A stretch of DNA of 5,440 bases from Alphaproteobacteria bacterium (GCA_018969935.1 JAGWXJ010000122.1:1-5440), one strand, 5' to 3'. Shown: positions 1 through 5,440, numbered from the stretch's first letter. Notes: generated by a model from the sequence alone, not told the origin. Program-made: numbers and translations.

Positions 1-446
1 TCGGCAGGCAAGGGCGCAAGGCCGGCATGTTGCGCACCGGGTACACCCGGAACGCCGCCAAGGCCAAGTGCGGAGTCGATAGCGACATCCGTATCTTTGG
101 CGGTTTCATTCAGGCGCTCAAGCAACTGGGCGCGGGCAACACAAAGCGTGAAACGGTCGATATCTTCCTGCACTTTTGCCAGATCGTCAGGGGAAGCATT
201 CACAGCTTCCTGCGGGGCGGGGCAGGGGTCAAAACCGGCAGGGCGGGCCGTACGCATAGGCTCCGGTTGCGGCTGTTCCGGCTGGGGTGCGGCAGGCGCT
301 GCCGCAGCAGCGGGCATGGGTTGCGGCACATCGCCCACGGGCGCCATCAGCTGGCTTTCAGGCGGTGCATCTTGTGCAATGGCAGGTGCCAGCGGAAACA
401 CAAGGACCGCAGCGGCAAGAACCAGAAAGTGCTTATGGAATATCAT
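1..446 (-). CDS. Exported PilP-like protein of the thin-pilus operon (3' end beyond left edge)
   Basis: The gene starts at the ATG at 446-444 and stays open to the left edge, giving 148 complete codons with no stop, so the C-terminus is missing. A CGGAG Shine-Dalgarno lies 8 nt upstream. Residues 1-24 are a clear Sec signal peptide (basic MIFHKH start, hydrophobic core, AIA cleavage site before Q25). Residues 36-66 are a Pro/Ala/Gln/Glu-rich linker. Residues 86-118 are charged and probably helical (LAKVQEDIDRF...ARAQLLERLNE), and residues 126-148 are Gly/Pro-rich. Cys75 and Cys102 bracket the helical part and could form a periplasmic disulfide. It lies 20 bp after pilO, exactly where pilP lies in R64. 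The short exported layout with an L-x-x-x-Q...ARAQLL helix is compatible with the PilP family, which is needed for type IVb pilus assembly. The family call rests mostly on gene order; the ORF and signal peptide are secure. Confidence 0.75.
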   Translation of the reverse strand, partial: MIFHKHFLVLAAAVLVFPLAPAIAQDAPPESQLMAPVGDVPQPMPAAAAAPAAPQPEQPQPEPMRTARPAGFDPCPAPQEAVNASPDDLAKVQEDIDRFTLCVARAQLLERLNETAKDTDVAIDSALGLGGVPGVPGAQHAGLAPLPA

Positions 447-454
447 TGTCTTCA

Positions 455-459
455 CTCCG
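455..459 (-). promoter_or_regulatory. Ribosome binding site of the pilP-like gene
   Basis: CGGAG on the minus strand ends 8 nt before the ATG at 446. It lies just after the pilO stop codon (469-467), within the 20-bp gap, and decides the start of a gene that has no visible end in this window. Confidence 0.55.
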
Positions 460-466
460 AACCATC

Positions 467-1969
467 TTACCGTATTTGCATTGCTTTGGCTTTGTTATTC
501 GCTTCCATCAACCGCTTGTCTGGTTTCAGGATAACCTTCGCCTCGTAAAGCCAGTAACCGCTTTGCAGCTCACCCTCGATGGACAGGATAACTAGGCCCG
601 CCATATCAAAATAGGGCGCTATCATGTTGGGGGGAGTGCGCGATTTCAGCGTAAGCGAAACATAAGGCAAATCATCGCGCGAAAGCGGACGCAGGTTGGG
701 TTTGTTCTGCGCAATGGAATTGAAACCCGCCTGCTGCATCATGTCTACACCGGCAAGCAGCTCCTTCGAAGCCGCTGGTTCAATATACTTTGTATCGAAA
801 TCGCCAAGGTTCGCTAGGCGCTTGTTAAGCGCAAGTGTCGCCGTATTCTGGTCAAGGAAATCGGCGGAAACGTTTGGCGGTTTGCCCGTAAGCCTGCGCG
901 TGGCAATCAGGCTTGTACGGTCGATGAAGTTGCTCGAAACCTCTTTCGGGAAGCGGTTGAGATAAGGCTCGATCATCTCGAAGGTACCAAGCACACGTGC
1001 CCATGTACCTTCTACAAAGGTTTCCTTGCAACGCAGTTTGCTGATGGTCCAGCCGGGGAGCGGAACGGAGATATGCGAAAAACCGTCAAGGCACATGCCG
1101 ACGAATGCGCTTGGCTGCACAAGCGCGATGGATGTCAGCGAATCGCCCGCGCCGCCTTCCTCATTGATGGGTTCTTTGGGGGGTGCCTGCAGGGTATCCG
1201 ACACGGCAACGTTAGGCACTGGCAATTGTGCGGGTGTAGGAATAAGCGAAGGCAATAACTGTTGGCCAAGCAGGCTCACGCCCAGAAGGGCAACCACAAC
1301 CACACCCGCGGCAATCGCAAGGTTTTTGTTACGGCGGCCCGAGAAAATGGCATCAAGCGTAACAGGCTTGAGGGCGGGCGCAGGGGCCTCGCCGATTATT
1401 TTCGAGAGCGGAATTTCCCCCGTCGTTTCCTGAATATTCCAGCTTTCAGGCGCATAGGAACGCGGCCAGCGATGCGCTTCCATACGGGCGATGAAATGGT
1501 TATAGGCCTGTTCCTCTGAGGTGAAGAAGAGGTCGCCATCAGGTGCAATGTTGTCGGCATGGACGGCCAGATACCACCAACCGTTGTCAGCTACGAAAAC
1601 GCCGTGCCATTCACCAACAAGTACGTCACCAACCACTGAAGCAAGCACAGGCAAACCAACGCGGTGCCCCATGCTGAGGAATGCAAAACCGTGCTGCACC
1701 ACGACGTTCTGACGCATGCAGTAAAAATCGGCCTTGAAGCCTTTGGCGCGCTTGACGGCCAGCTCCACATCGCCGTCTTCATCGGCAACCAGCCATTTAA
1801 GGCCTACGGCATATTTTTTATCGTCATAAATAAGGACGCCGGGCCCTTCAGGCTTCTTGATTTTGGATTCAGGCGCTGCACTGGCCGCTACGTCATCGGC
1901 AGCACCAAGCGCATCGTCAAGATCGATGTCCAGAAAATCCTTTTCCGGGTCTTGATCCTTGATAGCCAT
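467..1969 (-). CDS. pilO: Type IVb pilus accessory protein PilO (PilO2 family)
   Basis: This 500-residue protein of thin-pilus (R64-type) assembly is probably a bitopic inner-membrane component linking cytoplasm and periplasm. The N-terminal 23 residues are very acidic. Residues 44-180 carry the pattern I know from the PilO2 family: an AVGLKWL block (54-60), HGFAFL (93-98), HRVGLPVLAS (102-111), EWHGVF (120-125), WWYLAV (131-136), IAPDGD (141-146) and a YAPESW block (172-177). One transmembrane helix spans about 217-235, flanked by GRRNK on the cytoplasmic side. The periplasmic part holds Cys293 and Cys314 around a P-L-P-GW motif (303-307), also typical of the family and probably a disulfide. 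The ATG at 1969 is supported by AAGGA with 8-nt spacing that overlaps the pilN stop. It is followed after 20 bp by the pilP-like gene, so pilN-pilO-pilP are probably co-transcribed. No frameshift is seen, and the length fits the family. Confidence 0.92.
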   Translation of the reverse strand: MAIKDQDPEKDFLDIDLDDALGAADDVAASAAPESKIKKPEGPGVLIYDDKKYAVGLKWLVADEDGDVELAVKRAKGFKADFYCMRQNVVVQHGFAFLSMGHRVGLPVLASVVGDVLVGEWHGVFVADNGWWYLAVHADNIAPDGDLFFTSEEQAYNHFIARMEAHRWPRSYAPESWNIQETTGEIPLSKIIGEAPAPALKPVTLDAIFSGRRNKNLAIAAGVVVVALLGVSLLGQQLLPSLIPTPAQLPVPNVAVSDTLQAPPKEPINEEGGAGDSLTSIALVQPSAFVGMCLDGFSHISVPLPGWTISKLRCKETFVEGTWARVLGTFEMIEPYLNRFPKEVSSNFIDRTSLIATRRLTGKPPNVSADFLDQNTATLALNKRLANLGDFDTKYIEPAASKELLAGVDMMQQAGFNSIAQNKPNLRPLSRDDLPYVSLTLKSRTPPNMIAPYFDMAGLVILSIEGELQSGYWLYEAKVILKPDKRLMEANNKAKAMQIR

Positions 1970-1977
1970 CCAGCCCG

Positions 1978-1982
1978 TCCTT
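1978..1982 (-). promoter_or_regulatory. Ribosome binding site of pilO overlapping the pilN stop codon
   Basis: The minus strand reads TAAGGACGGGCTGG before the pilO ATG. The pilN stop TAA (1983-1981) shares its two A bases with the AAGGA Shine-Dalgarno, which stands 8 nt from the ATG. This arrangement suggests translational coupling of secretin and accessory protein. Confidence 0.65.
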
Positions 1983-3582
1983 AGTTGTTCACGACGCTGA
2001 TCGGGTCTTCAGGAAGAATCTCAGCCGTGATCAACATGATTGTAACTTCGCGCAGCTTGTTGGCCGCTTTCTCGCCACCTGCAATAAACGGCACAATAGG
2101 TGCACCGTCTTCGGTCGAGGAATCTTCGTCTTTCTGGAAGCCAGCAAGCACCATGGTTTCACCGCTGGTCAGCACTGCGTTTTGCAGGAAGCCGGTGGTC
2201 GAAACTTCAGGCAGCTGGATTCTGGTGTCGCCCGATTCAAAGGTTGTAAGTTCGCGTGGCGCATCCGTAATGGCGATGGAAACACGCATCAGGATTTTGT
2301 TTTGCTCCACAATACGCGGCAGCACCGTCATCATCAGGCCAAGGTTGAGCGTATCCGGCTCAAGGCTGACCGAGCCGCCGGTATCACCCGTGGTGGAAGA
2401 CGTACGTGCAAGGTAGCTTACCTGGCGGCCAACTTGCAGCGGCGCAGGTTGGTCGGAGAGTGTGATAAGCGCGCCCGAGTGCGATACGGCTGCGCGCTCG
2501 ACCGACTTGAGAGCCTGAAGCTGGGATACAAGCCTATCCTCGGTAATTTCTGAAGCCTGGCCCGTATCCAGTGTGGACTTGAGGATGCCGATGCTCAGGC
2601 CGTTTGTGCCGTCGCCAACCGTACGCAGCGATGCGTGGTCAAACGCGCGTTCGATGATGCCGGTAAGGTTGCCCGTCAGCGAAAGCGCATCGCGCGTGGT
2701 GACCGAAATAACCTTGAGCGCAATCCCGACACGGCGCAGGCGCATGGCGTTCTGTTGGTTGAGGTAGGATTCAACGCGGCGGATAACTTCGGGTGAGCCT
2801 GTAACCGTGATGGTACCTGTGGAAGGCGAGAATGCCGCTTTGTCTTCACCACCCGTGATGATCTTGATGGCGTCTTCAATTTCGCTCCATACCTTCATGC
2901 TGGATGTGCTGGTGATATCGACGGAAGGCAGGGATCCCGCGTCTTCGCTACCGCCACCCGACTTGATGGAGCCGGACATGGAGAGTTCGCTCGCAAGGGC
3001 GTGGAGCGTAAAGGTGCGCGTCACTTCGGTCAGGAACTGGATGGTGCTGCCGTCATAGCTCCAGTCAGCGCCGTAGACATCCGAGGCCTGATTGAGAAGG
3101 TCGGAAAGGCGGCCCTGCCATACGACGCGGCCACCCGATACTTGCTCGCCATCGGCAGGAATGAAGGTCTTGGCAGAAGTGGATGAGGAGTCGCTGCTGG
3201 CGGATGCCGAGGTCGAGCCCTCGGGTGCCGTTGCGCGGATACCTGTTACAGCCTGAATCATGCGTACAAATTCATCAACGCTGACAGGGCGCGCAAAGGT
3301 CATGATGACCGAGCCGCTTTGTTCGTATTGCGAGGGTAGCGCGGCACCGTTCTTAAGCGGTACGGCCTCGGACCCGAAATAAGGGCGCTGGTCGATCATC
3401 AGCGGCTGCGCGATGTTCGGTTTCGGCTCGATTTCCTTGAGGGCGCGGTCAACCTCGGCCGAGCGTTCGCGTACGCTGTTTTCGGCGTTCTCGAAGTCGG
3501 AACAGCCTGAAAGCCCGAAAGCAAAAACCGCCACAAGAACGAGGCAAGTATGGAAAGAACGTTTGAGAAGGGAAAGCATCAT
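1981..3582 (-). CDS. pilN: PilN-type outer-membrane lipoprotein secretin
   Basis: This is the secretin (outer-membrane ring) of an R64/TCP-type IVb pilus, 533 residues from the ATG at 3582. Residues 1-26 form a lipoprotein signal peptide ending in the lipobox LSG-Cys27. An N0/STN-like domain spans about 92-196 and contains a Ser-rich insertion at 123-138. An N1-like beta-alpha-beta module spans 221-297 (KVWSEIEDAIKIIT, then TGTITVTGSPEVIRRVESYL). The secretin core spans about 355-520 and includes the conserved VGRQVSYL block (384-391), the VLPRI strand (420-424), the LPEVSTTGFLQNAVLTSGE stretch (457-475) with MVLAGF after it, and a closing REVTIMLITAEI strand (511-522). ATG 3582 is preferred over the in-frame GTG at 3594 because it has a weak GGTGG at 8-nt spacing and gives a normal-length lipoprotein signal; ATG 3579 is equally possible. 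The stop TAA overlaps the pilO ribosome binding site. Length and architecture fit PilN/TcpC rather than the type IVa secretin PilQ. Confidence 0.93.
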   Translation of the reverse strand: MMLSLLKRSFHTCLVLVAVFAFGLSGCSDFENAENSVRERSAEVDRALKEIEPKPNIAQPLMIDQRPYFGSEAVPLKNGAALPSQYEQSGSVIMTFARPVSVDEFVRMIQAVTGIRATAPEGSTSASASSDSSSTSAKTFIPADGEQVSGGRVVWQGRLSDLLNQASDVYGADWSYDGSTIQFLTEVTRTFTLHALASELSMSGSIKSGGGSEDAGSLPSVDITSTSSMKVWSEIEDAIKIITGGEDKAAFSPSTGTITVTGSPEVIRRVESYLNQQNAMRLRRVGIALKVISVTTRDALSLTGNLTGIIERAFDHASLRTVGDGTNGLSIGILKSTLDTGQASEITEDRLVSQLQALKSVERAAVSHSGALITLSDQPAPLQVGRQVSYLARTSSTTGDTGGSVSLEPDTLNLGLMMTVLPRIVEQNKILMRVSIAITDAPRELTTFESGDTRIQLPEVSTTGFLQNAVLTSGETMVLAGFQKDEDSSTEDGAPIVPFIAGGEKAANKLREVTIMLITAEILPEDPISVVNN

Positions 3583-3734
3583 TGTGGCCGCCACCAGCGC
3601 GTGGATGTTAAGTCGACGATAAAAGCTACGTACGTCAACGAATTATGACGATTCAGTGTATGTCAGCAAATGGGTAGGCGCAAGCCGCAGATAACAAACT
3701 CTGTGGGCAGTTTTACAGGGCAGGAAGCCCGATT
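3583..3734. other. 152-bp gap between pilL-like and pilN genes
   Basis: No credible gene is seen. In the R64 order the pilM gene (a protein of about 145 residues) would be expected between pilL and pilN, but the space is far too short. The gap holds a promoter candidate (3642-3669), a perfect 8-bp palindrome ACGTACGT (3628-3635), a GTCGAC palindrome (3612-3617), and just after the pilL-like stop a short GGGC/GCCC hairpin (about 3718-3730) with no T-run, so it is not a convincing terminator. Confidence 0.6.
3642..3669 (-). promoter_or_regulatory. Candidate sigma70-like promoter for pilN-pilO-pilP
   Basis: On the minus strand TTGCTG (3669-3664) and CATAAT (3647-3642) are separated by 16 bp. 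The -10 matches the consensus at 5 of 6 positions, the -35 only weakly. Initiation near 3635 would leave a leader of about 50 nt before pilN and would begin at the ACGTACGT palindrome (3628-3635), a possible operator. It sits in one of the two longer gaps of the gene run, which makes an internal promoter plausible but unproven. Confidence 0.3.
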
Positions 3735-4889
3735 TTACATGCTGCTCTGGCGGGTTTCGATCACAAGCACCGCAGGCCCTTCGGGCAGGTTGGGGTGCAG
3801 GCGGCCAAGCGGGCGCGGGCGTGATTCGGAAAGCCCTTTGAGCAGGGTCTGGACCGCCTCCTCGAAAGTGCCCTGGATTTTCACGCCGGATTTGATCGGG
3901 TAGTCGTATTCGGAAGCCCAATAAAGCTCGACGCCAACGCGTTCCGACCAGTCTTCAAGAATACCGCGCAGGGTCGAATTGCGGGGCGCCGTCCATGTGG
4001 TGGTGGCGTTCAGGGTTGCGCTTGTGGCAGCGGCCGGCTGGACAATCCCGCCTGACATATCATCAGGCACGGCAGGGGCCGATACGGCGGCAACAGGCAA
4101 CGGTGTCATGGGCATCGAATTGCTGTTCATGACGGTTTCGGTCATGACGGCAGGGCCGTTGGCAGGGGTGTTGCTGGTGCTCTGAACGCCGGTGCGGCGG
4201 GCAATGGTTACGACATTGCCGCGGATGGTGGCGCCAAGGTTAAGCGGCGACAGCGTTTCCTGAAGCACGATATCCCAAGGCTTACCCCCCTGCCACGAAA
4301 CGTGGGAATTGACGTCGATGCCGTCATCAAAAACAAAACCGTAGCTGGACGGCACAATCTGGCGGATAGCCATGACAAGCGGCAAGTCACGGCCAAAACC
4401 CTCGGCCACGCTGTAGTCATTATAACCTGCGGCCGACATCTCCGATGTAGGCTGCGCGGGCTGAGAAGCCAGCGCGTAAAGGGACGTAGGTTGGCCGCTT
4501 CCTGCGGTTTCCTGAGGTGCGCGTGGTGCTATCGTTTGTGTTTGCTGCATCGTAGGTTGCGATATCTGGGCCTGTGCGCGGGCTTGGTGCGGCGTATTCC
4601 ATGTAATCGGATCATCCGTCATGCCATTGCCGTAAATCGGCGCGGCGCTTGCAGGGCCATCGGGCGTTGTACGCACGGCACCGCCACTTTGTATGGCGCC
4701 GATATCACCCGGCAATGTTTCCGACATGATGGGTGTCAGCGGTGCGGCCGAAGGGGCTGCGGTTTGTGATGATGTGGCGCCAACGCCTGCGGCGGGTGCT
4801 GTCCACTGGAAGCCGGCATTGGCATCGGCAGCTGCAAAAAGCGCAGCGAAGGCGCAGGCAATCATCAAAGAGCGTGAAGCACGAAGCAT
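3735..4889 (-). CDS. pilL: Exported PilL-like protein with TcpQ C-terminal domain
   Basis: This 384-residue envelope protein is probably a partner of the PilN secretin ring in the periplasm. Residues 1-25 are a Sec signal peptide (SLMIACAFAALFAAADANA, cleavage before G26). Residues 30-155 are a low-complexity Ala/Pro/Gln/Thr/Ser linker. Residues 157-231 look like a secretin-type N0/STN domain (YSVAEGFGRDLPLVMAIRQI, then SYGFVFDDG, VSWQGG, and VVTIARR). A second linker follows, and residues 298-379 resemble the TcpQ domain found in R64 PilL (TWTAPRNSTLRGILEDWSER, then GTFEEAVQTLLKGL, ending VLVIETR). The ATG at 4889 is chosen over an upstream in-frame TTG at 4982 because it places the signal peptide at the N-terminus and has AAGGGG 11 nt upstream. 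R64 PilL is known as an outer-membrane lipoprotein, but here the only Cys (12) lies inside the signal hydrophobic core, so lipidation is unlikely. The CDS is certain; the PilL name rests on domain order, length and position before pilN. Confidence 0.8.
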   Translation of the reverse strand: MLRASRSLMIACAFAALFAAADANAGFQWTAPAAGVGATSSQTAAPSAAPLTPIMSETLPGDIGAIQSGGAVRTTPDGPASAAPIYGNGMTDDPITWNTPHQARAQAQISQPTMQQTQTIAPRAPQETAGSGQPTSLYALASQPAQPTSEMSAAGYNDYSVAEGFGRDLPLVMAIRQIVPSSYGFVFDDGIDVNSHVSWQGGKPWDIVLQETLSPLNLGATIRGNVVTIARRTGVQSTSNTPANGPAVMTETVMNSNSMPMTPLPVAAVSAPAVPDDMSGGIVQPAAATSATLNATTTWTAPRNSTLRGILEDWSERVGVELYWASEYDYPIKSGVKIQGTFEEAVQTLLKGLSESRPRPLGRLHPNLPEGPAVLVIETRQSSM

Positions 4890-5001
4890 GGTACGTAAAA
4901 CCCCTTTACCGGAAATCTGCGGGCACGAATCACGCGCCCTGTCTTTGGGCACAACATTAAAACCCCGCTGGCAAAATGACAAGCTTTGGAATCAGCTGTT
5001 T
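4890..5001. other. 112-bp gap with alternative hairpins between icmT-like and pilL-like genes
   Basis: The transcript would contain GCCC (4950-4947), GGGC (4939-4936) and GCCC (4924-4921) in that order. The middle segment can pair either backwards with the first (loop of 7) or forwards with the last, the latter extending to a 7-bp stem GGGCGCG/CGTGCCC with a TGATT loop. No T-run follows, so neither is a classical terminator. The AAGGGG ribosome binding site of the pilL-like gene lies at 4901-4906. Confidence 0.35.
4954..4982 (-). promoter_or_regulatory. Weak promoter candidate upstream of the pilL-like gene
   Basis: TTGTCA (4982-4977, 5 of 6 to the -35 consensus) is followed 17 bp later by TAATGT (4959-4954); the overlapping TTTAAT gives a better -10 but only 15-bp spacing. 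It would produce a leader of about 55-60 nt containing the 7-bp hairpin at 4921-4939. Plausible only by pattern. Confidence 0.22.
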
Positions 5002-5289
5002 TCAGCCGTAATCATGCAGCCTGCGACGGCGTATCCAAAGATACCCCGGCCGTTCGCGCCCCAAAAGCCATGTCCTGAAGGACCGGATGGCGGCATCGAA
5101 TGTCAGGCCCTTGCGCTCCAGTATCCAGAAAAGGATGCACACAAGGCAAAACAGCCCCAAAGTCCATGGGCGCATGTGGATGATGAATAAAAGGGCAAAC
5201 AGGGCCACACGGGCATCCAGTGCAAAAAACCTTACGGGTTTCATGCTGTTTCGCCAGTGCCAGTCGCCTTCGGTTTCTATCTCGGCCAT
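5002..5289 (-). CDS. icmT: IcmT/TraK family inner-membrane protein of type IVB secretion/conjugation systems
   Basis: This 95-residue protein matches the IcmT pattern along its full length: an N-terminal HWR(N/D)S motif (11-15), KPVRFFALDAR (17-27), a hydrophobic pair of segments (about 28-38 and 43-57) broken by HMRPW (38-42), the ILERKG motif (56-61), and a basic C-terminal half with FRTWLLGRERP. IcmT of Legionella (about 86 residues) and TraK of R64 are small inner-membrane proteins needed for Dot/Icm-type transfer; their exact mechanism is poorly defined. The start at ATG 5289 is required to include the conserved HWR motif, although no good Shine-Dalgarno is present (a GGA only 3 nt upstream); starting at Met16 would remove it. 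The TGA stop is 112 bp before the pilL-like gene. In Legionella icmT heads icmTSRQPO, whereas here the neighbours are thin-pilus genes. Confidence 0.9.
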   Translation of the reverse strand: MAEIETEGDWHWRNSMKPVRFFALDARVALFALLFIIHMRPWTLGLFCLVCILFWILERKGLTFDAAIRSFRTWLLGRERPGYLWIRRRRLHDYG

Positions 5290-5341
5290 AAGTCCAGTTT
5301 ATCACGAATATCGGATAGGAAAAAGTAAGGAGGCGCCGAAC

Positions 5342-5355
5342 GGGGGGCTTGGCCC
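5342..5355. repeat. GC-rich palindromic unit, left copy
   Basis: The run GGGGGGCTTGGCCC shares 13 identical bases (GGGGGCTTGGCCC) with the copy at 5422-5434. Its GGGC/GCCC arms can form a hairpin in RNA or DNA, but no adjacent T-run fits a terminator on either strand. Confidence 0.6.
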
Positions 5356-5381
5356 GAAAAACAAAGGCGCATTGAGTGCCC

Positions 5382-5421
5382 GCGAGCCAATGCGAGCGAA
5401 GGGGGAGCGAGTGGAACGAGC
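5382..5421. repeat. GAGC-rich degenerate pentamer cluster
   Basis: GCGAG occurs at 5382, 5392 and 5407, with a variant ACGAG at 5416, spaced by 10, 15 and 9 bp. It fills the space before the second palindromic unit and looks like part of an interspersed intergenic repeat element rather than coding sequence. Confidence 0.45.
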
Positions 5422-5436
5422 GGGGGCTTGGCCCCC
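5422..5436. repeat. GC-rich palindromic unit, right copy
   Basis: GGGGGCTTGGCCCCC is a near-perfect palindrome: GGGGG pairs with CCCCC and the inner C with G around a 3-nt loop. It is a direct repeat of the unit at 5343-5355, 79 bp away. No T-run follows on either strand, so a REP-like intergenic element is more likely than a terminator. Confidence 0.6.
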
Positions 5437-5440
5437 ACAA

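Larger units (their letters stand above)
5290..5440. other. Noncoding repeat-bearing region upstream of the icmT-like gene
   Basis: The 151 bp before the first gene contain no credible coding sequence. An open frame on the minus strand through here (5440-5012) has no family resemblance and runs out of frame through the icmT-like gene. The stretch carries two GC-rich palindromes and four GCGAG/ACGAG-type pentamers between them. I see no convincing sigma70 promoter for the icmT-like gene, so transcription may come from further right. Confidence 0.6.

Noticed and set aside
27..548. Long plus-strand open frames over the pilP-like region (27-548, 97-534)
   Set aside because: They oppose a gene with a clear signal peptide and ribosome binding site, are biased in composition and resemble no known family.
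3583..3594. GTG start at 3594 for PilN
   Set aside because: It adds four residues in front of Met-Met without a better ribosome binding site; ATG 3582 gives a normal lipoprotein signal. The GTG cannot be fully excluded.
4890..4982. In-frame TTG start at 4982 extending the PilL-like protein by 31 residues
   Set aside because: The extension is rich in Arg, Lys and Cys with no export signal; the ATG at 4889 begins directly with a typical signal peptide and has a purine-rich site upstream.
4302..5190. Plus-strand open frames 4302-4769 and 4693-5190
   Set aside because: They are antisense to the PilL-like and IcmT-like genes; their Arg/Cys- or Ala-rich composition is what antisense reading of GC-rich genes yields.
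5242..5289. Met16 as the start of the IcmT-like protein
   Set aside because: It would delete the HWR motif that is conserved in IcmT homologues.
5382..5421. CRISPR array or iterons
   Set aside because: The GCGAG units are only 5 bp, irregularly spaced and few; there are no regular spacers or longer direct repeats of the kind needed.
5342..5436. Rho-independent terminator for a gene beyond the right edge
   Set aside because: The hairpins are strong but no T-run follows on either strand.
5012..5440. Minus-strand open frame from the right edge through the icmT-like gene
   Set aside because: It runs out of frame over the IcmT homologue and starts inside the palindromic repeat; no family resemblance.

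Overview
The window reads almost entirely on the minus strand and holds a run of five genes in the order (transcription direction, right to left) icmT-like, pilL-like, pilN, pilO and a left-truncated pilP-like gene. The proteins match the envelope part of an R64/IncI-type thin pilus (type IVb pilus) together with one small inner-membrane protein of the Dot/Icm (IcmT/TraK) type IVB secretion or conjugation machinery. The base composition is moderately GC-rich, and the layout (cleavable signal peptides, an outer-membrane secretin lipoprotein) indicates a Gram-negative bacterium. My guess is an alphaproteobacterium or an MPF-I type plasmid or integrative element, but the sequence alone does not settle this.

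Region by region: 5290-5440 is noncoding and carries two copies of a GC-rich palindromic unit separated by GAGC-rich spacer sequence. 5002-5289 encodes a 95-residue IcmT/TraK homologue. 4890-5001 is a 112-bp gap with possible alternative hairpins and a weak promoter candidate. 3735-4889 encodes an exported protein with a central secretin-type N-domain and a C-terminal TcpQ-like domain (PilL-like). 3583-3734 is a 152-bp gap with a sigma70-like promoter candidate; R64 has pilM at this position, which is absent here. 1981-3582 encodes the lipoprotein secretin PilN. 467-1969 encodes the bitopic inner-membrane accessory protein PilO. 1-446 encodes the first 148 residues of an exported PilP-like protein whose end lies beyond the left edge. 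The last three genes are tightly packed (gaps of 11 and 20 bp, with Shine-Dalgarno sequences touching or close to the preceding stop).

Working model (inference): the PilN secretin ring sits in the outer membrane, the PilL-like TcpQ protein is a periplasmic partner of that ring, PilO bridges the inner membrane and periplasm, and PilP is a periplasmic assembly factor. The pilus motor, platform and pilin genes (pilQ, R, S, V in R64 order) would be expected to the left of the window. The direct adjacency of an icmT-type gene to the pil genes suggests that pilus and type IVB transfer machinery are encoded as one unit here.
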